Counted from the first letter of the stretch, positions 1 to 7,554 are shown. The stretch: 27,972 bases of DNA from CAYTED01 sp964404075 (GCA_964404075.1 CAYOIM010000010.1:1-27972), one strand, 5' to 3'. Numbers and translations are program-made. Notes: generated by a model from the letters alone, not told the origin.

Positions 1-29
1 TTTGTTTTTATCGTATTGTCCCTGGAAAA

Positions 30-1289
30 CTATGGAAGAAATCGATCGGAAATCTTCTTTGCCTTCTTCCACCACTCTACCATTCTTTGCGGTAATAAAT
101 CAATCATATCGGATTTCGAGGCTTGAACAGTGCCTTTCCCATGATCCCGTGCGAGGAGGAGCGCTCCGACCGCCACCGAAAAATCCGGCGCATCCACCTG
201 ATCGAACACACCCCCGAGTGGCGCCGGATAGCCGACATGCATGGGGAGCCGGAGGACATCTTTCCCGAGCTCGATCGCTCCCGGGAGAAGTGCCGTTCCG
301 CCAGAGAGGATGACTCCGCCGGGGAGCAATCCATCCTTCCCGATTTTCCGGAGCTCTTCATTCACGAATTGAAAAATTTCTTCGAGTCGTGCCTCGATAA
401 TTTCCGCGATATGATGGCGAGAAACAGCGCCATCCTCATTGGTATCGAATTTCGACAGATCGATTTCTTCACGGCGATCGACCGCCCCAGGAAGAGCATG
501 CCCGTATGAAAGCTTGACTGCTTCCGCCACTTCGATCGAAGTCCGGAGTCCGATGGCGATGTCATTCGTGATATGCCCCCCTCCGACCGGCAAAGCCGCC
601 ACATGGAGGAGTTCTCCCTCCTCGAACACGGCGAGCGAGGTCGCTCCGCTTCCAATGATCACCATCACCGATCCCAGGTCTTTCTGCTTTTCGGAGAGGA
701 CGGATTGTGCCGCGGCGAGCGGTGCCGCGGCGACGAAATCGAGATGCACCTTCGCCATCTCGAAGAGACGGCTCGCATTGCGAGACGGCATCGCCCCCAT
801 CCCGATGACGAGGGCGTTCACTTCGAGGCGGACGCCACGGAGTCCGACCGGATCCCGCAGATTTTTCTGATCATCCAGACGGAAACCGCGTGGAAAAATA
901 TGGAGAATTTCCTGATTCGGAGATAAAGTCGCACGGGCATGCGCCTCACCGAGCACCCGGTCTACATCCTCCGCGGCGACTTCCCCGTCGGCGCGACCGA
1001 CAGCCACCACACCCTGCGAAATCTCACAAAACATATCTGCTCCGGAGAGAGCGACCGTCACCGACTCCACACGAGCACCCGACATGTGCTCTGCCCGATC
1101 GAGTGCGGAGAGGAGTGCCTTGGCGGCTTCTTCCGGATTGGTCACCGTACCGCGCCGAACACCCACTGCAGGGACATCTCCCACCCCGATGATCCGGAGC
1201 GACGATCCGGATTCGGTCTCTTCACCGATAACCACCCGGAACCGTGAGGAACCCAGATCAACACCCGTAAAAATTTCTTTTTTTGCCAT
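30..1289 (-). CDS. ftsA: Cell division protein FtsA (actin-like)
   Basis: Actin-like ATPase that tethers FtsZ to the inner membrane and recruits late divisome proteins. The 419-residue product begins MAKKEIFTGVDLGSS (phosphate-1 loop near residues 9-16). It carries the FtsA-specific 1C subdomain (about 75-165, with VTVALSG, NQEILHIFPRGF, DPVGLRG), a phosphate-2 region (about 207-222) and an adenosine motif (GGVILSGGTALLPG, 324-337). It ends in a Trp-rich basic amphipathic helix (MVEWWKKAKK), the family's membrane-targeting tail. I chose the ATG at 1289 because the FtsA fold starts there; the frame stays open to 1361 but those residues match nothing. In the phosphate-2 loop the usual Asp is Ile211 (VIIGSGATS instead of a DIGGGTT-like motif). 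A separate promoter lies just upstream. ftsZ would be expected beyond the left edge but is not visible. Confidence 0.93.
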   Translation of the reverse strand: MAKKEIFTGVDLGSSRFRVVIGEETESGSSLRIIGVGDVPAVGVRRGTVTNPEEAAKALLSALDRAEHMSGARVESVTVALSGADMFCEISQGVVAVGRADGEVAAEDVDRVLGEAHARATLSPNQEILHIFPRGFRLDDQKNLRDPVGLRGVRLEVNALVIGMGAMPSRNASRLFEMAKVHLDFVAAAPLAAAQSVLSEKQKDLGSVMVIIGSGATSLAVFEEGELLHVAALPVGGGHITNDIAIGLRTSIEVAEAVKLSYGHALPGAVDRREEIDLSKFDTNEDGAVSRHHIAEIIEARLEEIFQFVNEELRKIGKDGLLPGGVILSGGTALLPGAIELGKDVLRLPMHVGYPAPLGGVFDQVDAPDFSVAVGALLLARDHGKGTVQASKSDMIDLLPQRMVEWWKKAKKISDRFLP

Positions 1290-1371
1290 AGATAATTCTT
1301 CACCCGAAAACGAGCCTCCGTCACCCGCTCGTCCCGGAAGCACAAAAGGGACCAGTGCCATCCATCATCTT

Positions 1372-1399
1372 AGTATACCCTAAAAAGAGCCTCCCGCAA
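1372..1399 (-). promoter_or_regulatory. Putative sigma70 promoter of ftsA
   Basis: On the minus strand a TATACT -10 box (1372-1377) lies 16 nt downstream of TTGCGG (1394-1399). The -10 is strong and the -35 weak. It sits immediately after the dgkA terminator and about 80 nt before the ftsA start, so ftsA is probably transcribed independently of the upstream operon. Confidence 0.5.
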
Positions 1400-1433
1400 A
1401 AAAAGAGCCACTCTCTCAGTAGAGGAGAGTCGC
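1398..1433 (-). terminator. Intrinsic terminator of the yqeY-ybeY-dgkA operon
   Basis: Read on the minus strand, GCGACTCTC and GAGAGTGGC pair with one mismatch around a 9-nt loop and are followed by a run of seven T. The stem overlaps the dgkA stop codon, so termination occurs directly at the end of the gene. Confidence 0.75.
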
Positions 1434-1775
1434 TATCCGCGGGAAAAAAATGATGAGCCCGATGAGCAGGGCGAAAAACGAGCTCACGAGCACCGCTCCC
1501 GCCATGATATCTTTCACGAGCTTGGCATACGGATGCATGCGTGGCTTCGCCATATCGACCAGTCGTTCTATCGCCGTATTGAGAAGCTCCAGCGAAAGAA
1601 CAATACAGATGGCGATAACGAGAAAAGACTGTTCCATCGGAGAAATTTGGAACGCGAGCGCCAATATGAGAACCAGAAACGCGAAAACCACCTCTATCTG
1701 AAAATTATGCTCATGCTGAAAGGCATACCTCAGACCACGGAGAGCATACCGAAAACTCCGAAAAAATTGTCGCAT
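1416..1775 (-). CDS. dgkA: Diacylglycerol / undecaprenol kinase
   Basis: Small trimeric inner-membrane kinase of the DagK family. It phosphorylates diacylglycerol or, in many bacteria, undecaprenol, feeding the lipid carrier of cell-wall synthesis. The 119-residue length is typical. Three membrane helices are visible (about 29-45, 50-68, 91-113). The family signature is intact: Glu28 in the first helix, ELLNTAIER (63-71) with Glu63, Asn66 and Glu70, then VDMAKP and KDIMAGAVL (88-96). It is the last gene of the yqeY-ybeY-dgkA operon, 12 nt after ybeY, and its TGA stop lies in the terminator stem. Gram-positive-type DgkA enzymes prefer undecaprenol; which substrate is used here cannot be read from the sequence. 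Confidence 0.93.
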   Translation of the reverse strand: MRQFFRSFRYALRGLRYAFQHEHNFQIEVVFAFLVLILALAFQISPMEQSFLVIAICIVLSLELLNTAIERLVDMAKPRMHPYAKLVKDIMAGAVLVSSFFALLIGLIIFFPRIATLLY

Positions 1776-1787
1776 ACAAAAAATAAT

Positions 1788-2267
1788 TTATTTGTTTTTC
1801 TTTTTCGGCAGACGCCCGACGCACCTTGTCACGACTTCCTCCTGAATACCAAACATCCGTTCGCCGTGGCGAAACCCGAGCAAGTGTAGGATACCATGAG
1901 AAACGATAAATGCCATCTCCCTCTCGAGCGATACCCCATCCTCCAGCGCCGATCGCTCGATGAAGGGTACCGAAAAAATGATTTCCCCGAGAAATATCTC
2001 TTCCGATAGTTCAGCCCTGAGCGCCTTCTGACTCCGGTATTCATGAAAAGAGAGAATATCCGTCGTCGTATCTTTGCCACGATACTCACGATTCAATCTC
2101 CGTATCTCGACATCGTCAGTCGCCACCGCGCTCACGCTCACCTTCTTCTCCGAAAGGAATGTCATGCCGGAGAGCACCAGCGTTTCTTCGATAACTCGCA
2201 AATAAAAAGACCGAGGAAGTTTTTTCCCCTGTCCTTTCTGAAAAAGAATATCCGATGTCACGGTCAT
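1788..2267 (-). CDS. ybeY: Endoribonuclease YbeY
   Basis: Zinc-dependent endoribonuclease acting in 16S rRNA 3'-end maturation and ribosome quality control. At 159 residues it has the normal family length. The metal-binding signature is HGILHLLGFRH, with His124, His128 and His134. The usual Asp before the last His (GYDH in most homologues) is Arg here, a non-ligand position. Upstream are the conserved LNREYRGKDTTTDILSF segment (58-74) and LGEIIFS (93-99). The start overlaps the stop of the YqeY gene by 4 nt (ATGA type), which indicates translational coupling. The next gene is dgkA. The C-terminus is lysine-rich (KKKNK). Confidence 0.95.
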   Translation of the reverse strand: MTVTSDILFQKGQGKKLPRSFYLRVIEETLVLSGMTFLSEKKVSVSAVATDDVEIRRLNREYRGKDTTTDILSFHEYRSQKALRAELSEEIFLGEIIFSVPFIERSALEDGVSLEREMAFIVSHGILHLLGFRHGERMFGIQEEVVTRCVGRLPKKKNK

Positions 2268-2725
2268 ACTTGCTTAGCGAGAAGTCGTTCTGCGACCGCA
2301 CGGATCATATTTCCGTCCGCCTGCCCGGCGGCTTTCTTCATCGCGACCCCCATCACTTTCCCGAGAGCGCTCCGATCGGTCGCACCAGTCTCCGCGATAG
2401 CCTCCCGGACGATGCGTTCCACCTCCGTATCTGGGAGTTGCGCCGGGAGATACGCTTCGATGAGGGAGAGTTCCGCCCGCTCCTTCTCGACCAAATCCAT
2501 CCGATTGGCGGCCTCATACTGAGCGATACTATCCTTTCTCTGCTTGGAGAGTTTCTTCACCACCACGAGCACTTCCTCATCCGAGAGTTCAGCGGCGGGC
2601 TTCCGCTTCTCAATCGCCTCGTTCTTCACCGCGCTCTGCACGAAACGGATGGTATCGCGCTTCAAAACATCCCCCGATTTCATCGCGGTCTTCAATTCCT
2701 CTGTCATTTGTTCGAACAGTGCCAT
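2264..2725 (-). CDS. GatB/YqeY domain protein
   Basis: Stand-alone YqeY-family protein of 153 residues, homologous to the C-terminal tRNA-binding tail of GatB, a subunit of the tRNA-dependent amidotransferase. Its exact role is unsettled in the family. The sequence shows the typical helical pattern: an N-terminal EQMTEELKTAMKSGD-like segment, a charged middle (KLSKQRKDSIAQYEAANR), EAYLPAQLPDTEVERIV, and the C-terminal GKVMGVAMKKAAGQADG motif. It is the first gene of the yqeY-ybeY-dgkA operon. A plausible promoter lies at 2765-2793, giving a leader of about 33 nt. No strong Shine-Dalgarno sequence precedes the ATG. Confidence 0.92.
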   Translation of the reverse strand: MALFEQMTEELKTAMKSGDVLKRDTIRFVQSAVKNEAIEKRKPAAELSDEEVLVVVKKLSKQRKDSIAQYEAANRMDLVEKERAELSLIEAYLPAQLPDTEVERIVREAIAETGATDRSALGKVMGVAMKKAAGQADGNMIRAVAERLLAKQV

Positions 2726-2764
2726 AGCGTTAATTTATGGATAAAATACCGAAAAGACACTCTT

Positions 2765-2793
2765 ATCTTAGAGCGAATACGGAGAATTGTCGA
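2765..2793 (-). promoter_or_regulatory. Putative sigma70 promoter of the yqeY-ybeY-dgkA operon
   Basis: On the minus strand TCGACA (2788-2793) and TAAGAT (2765-2770) are separated by exactly 17 nt. The predicted start of transcription lies about 33 nt before the YqeY start codon. A short inverted repeat (CAGGG, 7 nt, CCCTG; 2798-2814) sits directly upstream of the -35 and could be an operator, but this is weak. Confidence 0.5.
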
Positions 2794-2945
2794 GGTGCAG
2801 GGTATCACTCCCTGATATGGAAAGCATGATCCCTCCTTGATGCAGGAGAAAAGTGAAGGGGAGAAATGTGACATGAGAACCACGGTCGCGGTTTCGTGTA
2901 ACATTTTTCAAAAAACATACCCATAGTGCAAGAGCGCAAAAAACA

Positions 2946-2985
2946 ACGGTCGCACCGCTCAAAAAGCGGAACGACCGTGTTTTTT
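2946..2985 (-). terminator. Bidirectional terminator after rpsU, built from the dispersed palindrome (copy A)
   Basis: ACGGTCG (2946-2952) pairs with CGACCGT (2972-2978) and an inner CCGCT pairs with AGCGG. The hairpin is flanked by A-runs on one side and T-runs on the other, so it can end transcripts on both strands. On the minus strand it closes the lepB-hisS-HIT-rpsU operon. The stem sequence belongs to the repeat family also seen at 7521, 7659 and 9928. Confidence 0.75.
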
Positions 2986-3036
2986 CTTCTTTCTGCTGTT
3001 CTATCCCCTACACTCTATCACCTCAACTCCGATGAG

Positions 3037-3291
3037 TTAGTCATTGAGATGCTTCTTGATATCGCGAAGGGTCTCATCAGTGAATTTCCCCATCTTCTTC
3101 ATGCGGTCGATCTGCTTTCGGATCTTCACTTTGTAGAGGGCTTCATTCCGTCGTTTCGGCTTGCTCTTCTCTTCCTGCCGAAAACGGCCCTTCCTCGCTT
3201 TCTGGAGCACGCCACTCTGCTGGACGCGCCGCGAAAACCGTCGGATGAGACTCTCCGGGGCTTCTTTCTCCTTCCGTTTGATTTCAATCAT
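3037..3291 (-). CDS. rpsU: 30S ribosomal protein bS21
   Basis: Small basic ribosomal protein of 84 residues, located on the 30S platform near the 16S rRNA 3' end. Recognisable features are the N-terminal ESLIRRFSRRVQQSGVL segment (13-29) and a long Arg/Lys-rich helix with KPKRRNEALYKVK. The C-terminus continues as a lysine-rich helix (KIRKQIDRMKKMGKF), a little longer than the 70-residue E. coli protein. The start at 3291 is fixed by a perfect ribosome-binding site. It is the last gene of the lepB-hisS-HIT-rpsU run and is followed by a terminator. Confidence 0.93.
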   Translation of the reverse strand: MIEIKRKEKEAPESLIRRFSRRVQQSGVLQKARKGRFRQEEKSKPKRRNEALYKVKIRKQIDRMKKMGKFTDETLRDIKKHLND

Positions 3292-3296
3292 AGAGT

Positions 3297-3305
3297 ACCT
3301 CCTTT
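3297..3305 (-). promoter_or_regulatory. Strong ribosome-binding site of rpsU
   Basis: AAAGGAGGT lies 5 nt before the ATG on the minus strand. It is the most complete Shine-Dalgarno sequence in the window and decides the start of rpsU. Most other genes here have weak or no such site. Confidence 0.85.
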
Positions 3306-3393
3306 CTGGTCATTCGAATTTCACGAATTACCCACAAATAGCACGAACAAAATCGAGATATTCGCGGATACTCCGCATCATCCGTCCCTTTAT

Positions 3394-3744
3394 CTATTTC
3401 GCAGGATGAATATCCTCCGTCAGCCTCGCTCCGCCGATGAGATGGAGGTGGATATGGGGCACTTCCTGCCCGCCATCATGACCCGTACGGAAGAGCAGTT
3501 TATACCCTTTCTCCGAAATGTTCAAGTCCCGGGCAATATCTCTCGCAACGAGTACCATCTTGCCCACGAGAAGCGCATCCGTATCCGCGAGGTCATCCAC
3601 CGACTCGATCTCTCGCTTCGGGATGATGAGAATATGCACCGGCGCTAGTGGATGGATGTCTTTGAAAGCGAGAATCTCCTCATCTTCATAGACGATATCG
3701 GCAGGGATTTCCTTCCGGATGATTTTCGAAAACACGGTTTCCAT
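3394..3744 (-). CDS. HIT-family (HinT-like) nucleotide hydrolase
   Basis: Histidine-triad protein of 116 residues. HinT-like members hydrolyse AMP-lysine, AMP-NH2 and related phosphoramidates, and can remove adenylates made by aminoacyl-tRNA synthetases. The signature is HIHLHL, with His97, His99 and His101 as the triad. Other family features are the N-terminal FSKIIRKEIPADIVYEDE segment, FKDIHPLAPVHILIIPK (27-43) and the GGQEVPH lead-in to the triad. It sits between hisS and rpsU on the same strand, which fits a role linked to aminoacyl-AMP turnover, though that is inference. The spacer to hisS is only 42 nt and AT-rich. The RNA-binding or substrate preference cannot be told from sequence. 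Confidence 0.93.
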   Translation of the reverse strand: METVFSKIIRKEIPADIVYEDEEILAFKDIHPLAPVHILIIPKREIESVDDLADTDALLVGKMVLVARDIARDLNISEKGYKLLFRTGHDGGQEVPHIHLHLIGGARLTEDIHPAK

Positions 3745-3786
3745 GATTTTTCAATTTGGTACTTGATATTTGGAATTTGACATTTC
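3745..3786. repeat. AT-rich low-complexity spacer between hisS and the HIT gene
   Basis: A 42-nt AT-rich stretch made of degenerate repeats of an AATTTG/ATATTTG unit. It stands out against the GC-richer genes on both sides. No promoter or terminator is evident. Confidence 0.5.
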
Positions 3787-5250
3787 TTATATGTCTTCCT
3801 CATCATCCTCGACATGCACCGGCACCTTGGCCGACATCTCGGTGTTGCTCTTCAGGATTTTCTTGATCGAAAGGACGAGTCGATCCTGATTCACCGTTTC
3901 CTGCGTCCCGGAAATCATATCCTTCACGATGGCGGCCTCGTCCAATGCCTCCTTCTGACCGATGATGACGGTGATCTCCACCCCGAGACGATTCGCGACG
4001 CGGAGCTGTGACTTCAGGCTTCCCCTCCCGAAACTCTCCGCCGTCAAGACGCCGTTTTTCTCCAGGTCGGCGAAAAGCCGAAGGCTTTTTTTCTTCGCCA
4101 AGTCACCGAGCTGAGCGAGGAAGACCCGTGGACGCGGTTGCTCATACGGCTTCACCTGGGTTCGCTTCATTTCGAGGACAATCCGATCGAGCCCGAGTCC
4201 GAATCCGATCGCGGGTGTCGATTCGCCACCGAGCGACTCGATCAACCGATCGTAACGACCGCCACCACCGAGCGAATACTGCTTGCCATCCTTGTCCGTC
4301 GAACGAATTTCGAATACGGTCCGGGTATAATAATCGAGCCCGCGCACCAATCGGGTATTGATCGTATACATGATCTCCAGTTCATCGAGGTATTCGAGCA
4401 GTCGTTTGAAATGGGCTCTCGACTCATCGTCGAGATAGTCGATCGACTGCGGAGCATTGGTCGTGAGCTGGACACACTTGTCTTCCTTGCAGTCGAGAAT
4501 GCGGAGCGGACCCGTGATAAGCCGGTCGCGACAATTCTGACAGAGTTTGTGCCGTTGCGATTCGAGGAATTTGATGAGGACGCGCTCGTAATCGCGACGC
4601 GATTCCCGTGTCCCGATACTGTTCACCTGGAATTCGATATTCCGGAGTCCGAGGTCGCGGACGACGCGCGAGGCGAGCTGTATGACATGCGCATCGAGAA
4701 TCGGATCCGCCTCGCCGAGCACATCGAAATTCGCCTGCCAGTGCTCGCGATAACGACCCTCCTGCGGACGATCATACCGGAAAAGCGATCCCATGGTGAA
4801 AAGTTTGATCGGCTTCGGAAGGACGCCCATGCCGTGCTGGATGAATGCCCGACACAGGCCGGCCGTCATCTCCGGACGGAGCGCCACCCGATCCCCTCCG
4901 CGCGTATTGAACAGGTAGATTTCCTTGTCGATGATATCCGTCCCCTCTCCGATACTCCGCAGATAGAGATGTGCATACTCCACCATCGGCAGATCGAGAC
5001 GACGGAACCCGTATTCCTCGGATGCCTTGGCGAGAATACGCCGTACCCGCTCCCAATACGGCTGTTCATCGGGCAAGATATCCCGCATTCCCCGGAGGGT
5101 CTGCATGAGAAGCTCCCCTTCGTCTTTCGGCGCCGGAGCTTTCTTGACGATCTCTTTTTTCAGGGATACCTTCTGATGCAGTTCTCTCTTCACGCCCTTC
5201 TTCCCGACCATCTGCTTCGATACGACCTTCTGCGCTCTCTTGTCTGCCAT
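3787..5250 (-). CDS. hisS: Histidyl-tRNA synthetase
   Basis: Class II aminoacyl-tRNA synthetase charging tRNA-His. The catalytic core starts at LRGMRDILPDE. Motif 2 is FRYDRPQEGRYREHWQ, the histidine-specific motif is LVRGLDYYTRTVFE, then SLGGGGRYDRLIE, and motif 3 is FGLGLDRIVLEM. A C-terminal anticodon-binding domain follows (PRVFLAQLGD onwards). With the ATG at 5250 the protein has 487 residues, of which about the first 48 are a lysine-rich extension (KKGVKRELHQKVSLKKEIVKK). An alternative ATG at 5106 gives 439 residues, nearer the usual length, and has a good GGGGAG site 6 nt upstream. I prefer 5250 because it leaves a short 38-nt operonic gap to lepB and the extension has coding-like composition. 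The C-terminus is acidic (EDDEEDI). Confidence 0.93.
   Translation of the reverse strand: MADKRAQKVVSKQMVGKKGVKRELHQKVSLKKEIVKKAPAPKDEGELLMQTLRGMRDILPDEQPYWERVRRILAKASEEYGFRRLDLPMVEYAHLYLRSIGEGTDIIDKEIYLFNTRGGDRVALRPEMTAGLCRAFIQHGMGVLPKPIKLFTMGSLFRYDRPQEGRYREHWQANFDVLGEADPILDAHVIQLASRVVRDLGLRNIEFQVNSIGTRESRRDYERVLIKFLESQRHKLCQNCRDRLITGPLRILDCKEDKCVQLTTNAPQSIDYLDDESRAHFKRLLEYLDELEIMYTINTRLVRGLDYYTRTVFEIRSTDKDGKQYSLGGGGRYDRLIESLGGESTPAIGFGLGLDRIVLEMKRTQVKPYEQPRPRVFLAQLGDLAKKKSLRLFADLEKNGVLTAESFGRGSLKSQLRVANRLGVEITVIIGQKEALDEAAIVKDMISGTQETVNQDRLVLSIKKILKSNTEMSAKVPVHVEDDEEDI
5113..5118 (-). promoter_or_regulatory. Possible internal ribosome-binding site for a shorter HisS
   Basis: GGGGAG lies 6 nt before the ATG at 5106, inside the reading frame of hisS. 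It could start a 439-residue HisS lacking the lysine-rich extension. Whether one or both forms are made cannot be decided from sequence. Confidence 0.4.
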
Positions 5251-5288
5251 ACCAATGGATATCACGGATTAAAAAGTCTGAAAATTGC

Positions 5289-5912
5289 TTACTCATACAC
5301 CTCCGCGCCGGTAAACGGCCACACCCGCACGGATACCTTGCCGATGATCTTGTCTTCCGGAATGGGTCCTATGATACGCGAATCATAACTGTGCGACCTG
5401 TTGTCCCCCATCACGAAATACTCGTCTGACTTCAGTTCAACCGCCGCCATATCCGCCGTCATCACCCGCGGAGAGAGATACGGGCGATCATCGAGGACAA
5501 ACCCATTCGGATGTTCCTTGTTGTAAATCGTCACACGAGAGTCCTTGATCTGAACGGTCTCGCCCGGAAGTCCGATGATCCGTTTGATAAAATACTGCGA
5601 AGGATTGCGCGGATATCGGAAAACGACCGCATCGAAACGAAGGAGTTCCCGAAACGGACGCACGGAGAAATCCAGAGTATCGCCGAGGCGGATATCGGTC
5701 GTCTTGTACCCGAATTCATTCACGATGAGATAGTCCCCGCCGAAGAAACTCGGCTCCATGCTCGCCCCCTCCACGAAAAACGGCTGGAAGAAAAAAATTT
5801 TGACAGGTATAATGATGATGGTGGCGAAGAATATGACCTTCGCGAGCTCGAAGAACGAACTCCACGCATTTTTCCAAAAACCCCGACCGTCCGAGGCATC
5901 TTCCTCGATCAT
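5289..5912 (-). CDS. lepB: Signal peptidase I
   Basis: Membrane-bound serine/lysine protease that removes signal peptides from proteins exported across the cytoplasmic membrane. The 207-residue product has one N-terminal membrane helix (about 24-44). It is followed by box B with the nucleophile Ser51 (GASMEPSF), box C/D with the general base Lys110 (FIKRIIGLPGE), and box E (GDNRSHSYDSR, 169-179). The start at 5912 is fixed by an AGGAGG site 5 nt upstream; the frame remains open to 6011 but crosses the promoter. It heads the lepB-hisS-HIT-rpsU operon and is divergent from the LytR-like gene. It presumably processes the Sec-type exported proteins encoded in this window. Confidence 0.95.
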   Translation of the reverse strand: MIEEDASDGRGFWKNAWSSFFELAKVIFFATIIIIPVKIFFFQPFFVEGASMEPSFFGGDYLIVNEFGYKTTDIRLGDTLDFSVRPFRELLRFDAVVFRYPRNPSQYFIKRIIGLPGETVQIKDSRVTIYNKEHPNGFVLDDRPYLSPRVMTADMAAVELKSDEYFVMGDNRSHSYDSRIIGPIPEDKIIGKVSVRVWPFTGAEVYE

Positions 5913-5917
5913 TTCCC

Positions 5918-5923
5918 CCTCCT
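5918..5923 (-). promoter_or_regulatory. Ribosome-binding site of lepB
   Basis: AGGAGG is placed 5 nt before the ATG at 5912 and decides the start among several in-frame candidates. Confidence 0.8.
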
Positions 5924-5982
5924 CATGTCTGATAGTGAGCATACGACGGAACGATATACCGGAATGAAACAATAATACCGCC

Positions 5983-6011
5983 ATCATAGCACGATTTCCT
6001 CCCACCATCAA
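5983..6011 (-). promoter_or_regulatory. Sigma70 promoter of the lepB-hisS-HIT-rpsU operon
   Basis: On the minus strand TTGATG (6006-6011) and TATGAT (5983-5988) are separated by exactly 17 nt. Transcription would start near 5976, giving a leader of about 65 nt before lepB. It lies in the 157-nt gap between the divergent lepB and LytR-like genes. Confidence 0.7.
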
Positions 6012-6069
6012 TGGTTTACCTTCGCCTTATTCACGCCATTTCTCGTATTCCTCCTCATCACTTCATCCC

Positions 6070-7515
6070 ATGAAACGATCTCTCATCATCGGCATCGGTA
6101 TCGGCATTCCCCTCATACTGCTCCCTTCGTACTTTTTCCTCCAAATCGTATCACTCCCGGGGAAAATCAGCCTCCACAATGCACCTTCTGCATTCGACAG
6201 CGCGAAGGATATCACCCGTGCCCTCGTCCGATCCGACGCTACCGTCCTCCGGGGGGAGAAGGAAGGACGCATCAATATCCTCCTCCTCGGACGGGCAGGA
6301 ACCTCCCGCTCCGGAAAAGATCTCACGGATACGATCGCGCTCCTCTCCATCGATACGATCAACCATCGCGCGGGGCTCCTCTCGATTCCGAGGGATCTCT
6401 ACGCTCCTCTCCCGGGGACCGATTCCTTTACCAAGGTCAATGCCATCTATCAATACGGCCTGCGCGAAACCGGCGACTCCACAGCCATCGAGAACACCGT
6501 CTCGTTCATTACCGGCGTACCCATCCATTACACCGTCATCGTCGATTTCGACGGCTTCGAACAGATCGTGGATGCGCTCGGTGGGGTCACCATAGACAAC
6601 GCGAGGGATATCCGCGATACCCGCTATCCGGGAAAAAATTATTCCTATGAGACATTCGAGCTGAAAGCCGGCTGGCACACGCTCGACGGAAAGACTGCGC
6701 TCAAATATGTGAGGGAACGACATGACGATCCGGAAGGCGATTTCGGTCGCGCGAAACGACAGCAAGCCGTACTCCGCGCACTCCATGACAAAGCGCTCGA
6801 TCCGACCCTCCTCGGCAATATCTTCACCATCGAACGACTCCTCACCGCGCTCGGCGAAAGCGTCCGTACCGATATCACTCCCGAAGAATTGGAATCATTT
6901 CTCTCGCTCGGGAAAAAAATCGACAGTCAGAATATCAGCACCACCGTCGTCGATGCCTGGAAAAAAGAAAGTCTCCTCCGCGTCGATCACATCAATACCC
7001 CTTCGGGAGCGGCGTTCGTCCTTGTACCACGGTCCGGCACCTGGGAAGAAGTCCGCGACCTCGCGAGGAATCTCCTCAATCTCTCCGAACGGCAGACCCG
7101 AGAGGAACGGATCCGAAACGAACGCGCGCGCATCCTCATCGCCTCGGATCAGAACGGGATACCGAACGCCAAAATTCTGAAAACATTCGTCCAGGAATCA
7201 CTCCACATCACTGCCGTACAAACGACCGTGCTTCCGAAGGATACGACCGGCACAGAGAGCTTCATCACAGAAAAAGACCCCCTCTCCACCCCCTATGCCC
7301 TCGATGCGCTCCTCCGATCCCTTCCGATCGAGAAGAAGAGCGGGGTCGATTCGCCATTTGCGTCGAAAACCCCCTATGATATCCTCATCGTCATCGGTCA
7401 TGACTTCACGGGAAATACGCTGACGGCACCGATCGAAGATACCACCTCCCGCAATACGCTCGATGATTTCGAGACCGTTCTCGACCCGTTACCCTACTCG
7501 GGTATCCGAAATTAA
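6070..7515 (+). CDS. LytR-CpsA-Psr family protein with LytR_C domain
   Basis: Membrane-anchored LCP-family enzyme. Family members transfer undecaprenyl-linked glycopolymers to peptidoglycan or a related surface acceptor. The 481-residue product has an N-terminal membrane helix (about 5-26) and an extracytoplasmic LCP domain (about 65-260). Visible LCP motifs are INILLLGRAG, LTDTIALLSID, LLSIPRDLYAPLPG, KVNAIYQYG, DFDGFEQIVDALGGV and LDGKTALKYVRERHDD followed by RAKRQQAVL. A C-terminal LytR_C-like domain starts near residue 355 (ARILIASDQNGIPNA). The 'LTDT' in place of RSDT/RTDT is common in CPR homologues as I recall. The gene is divergent from lepB and has no clear Shine-Dalgarno sequence. 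The glycan substrate cannot be told. Confidence 0.93.
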   Translation: MKRSLIIGIGIGIPLILLPSYFFLQIVSLPGKISLHNAPSAFDSAKDITRALVRSDATVLRGEKEGRINILLLGRAGTSRSGKDLTDTIALLSIDTINHRAGLLSIPRDLYAPLPGTDSFTKVNAIYQYGLRETGDSTAIENTVSFITGVPIHYTVIVDFDGFEQIVDALGGVTIDNARDIRDTRYPGKNYSYETFELKAGWHTLDGKTALKYVRERHDDPEGDFGRAKRQQAVLRALHDKALDPTLLGNIFTIERLLTALGESVRTDITPEELESFLSLGKKIDSQNISTTVVDAWKKESLLRVDHINTPSGAAFVLVPRSGTWEEVRDLARNLLNLSERQTREERIRNERARILIASDQNGIPNAKILKTFVQESLHITAVQTTVLPKDTTGTESFITEKDPLSTPYALDALLRSLPIEKKSGVDSPFASKTPYDILIVIGHDFTGNTLTAPIEDTTSRNTLDDFETVLDPLPYSGIRN

Positions 7516-7520
7516 AAGAA

Positions 7521-7554
7521 GTGGTCGCACCACTCCAAGAGCGGAACGACCGCT
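7521..7554. repeat. Dispersed palindrome, copy B
   Basis: GGTCG (7523-7527) pairs with CGACC (7547-7551), with a partly decayed inner stem around a short loop. It begins 6 nt after the stop of the LytR-like gene. It has the same core as copies A, C and D but no following T-run, so terminator function is doubtful. Confidence 0.7.

Larger units (their letters stand above)
2726..3036. other. Intergenic region between rpsU and the yqeY operon
   Basis: No credible gene was found in these 311 nt. They hold the putative yqeY promoter, a small inverted repeat at 2798-2814, and the palindrome/terminator at 2946-2985. The rest (about 2815-2945) shows no structure I recognise. Confidence 0.6.

Noticed and set aside
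4138..5388. A 416-residue plus-strand open frame
   Set aside because: Antisense shadow of hisS and of the end of lepB; no homology-like motifs, while hisS on the other strand has all class II motifs.
5913..6011. Longer LepB from 6011
   Set aside because: The strong AGGAGG before 5912 and the promoter at 5983-6011 make the longer form impossible to transcribe fully.
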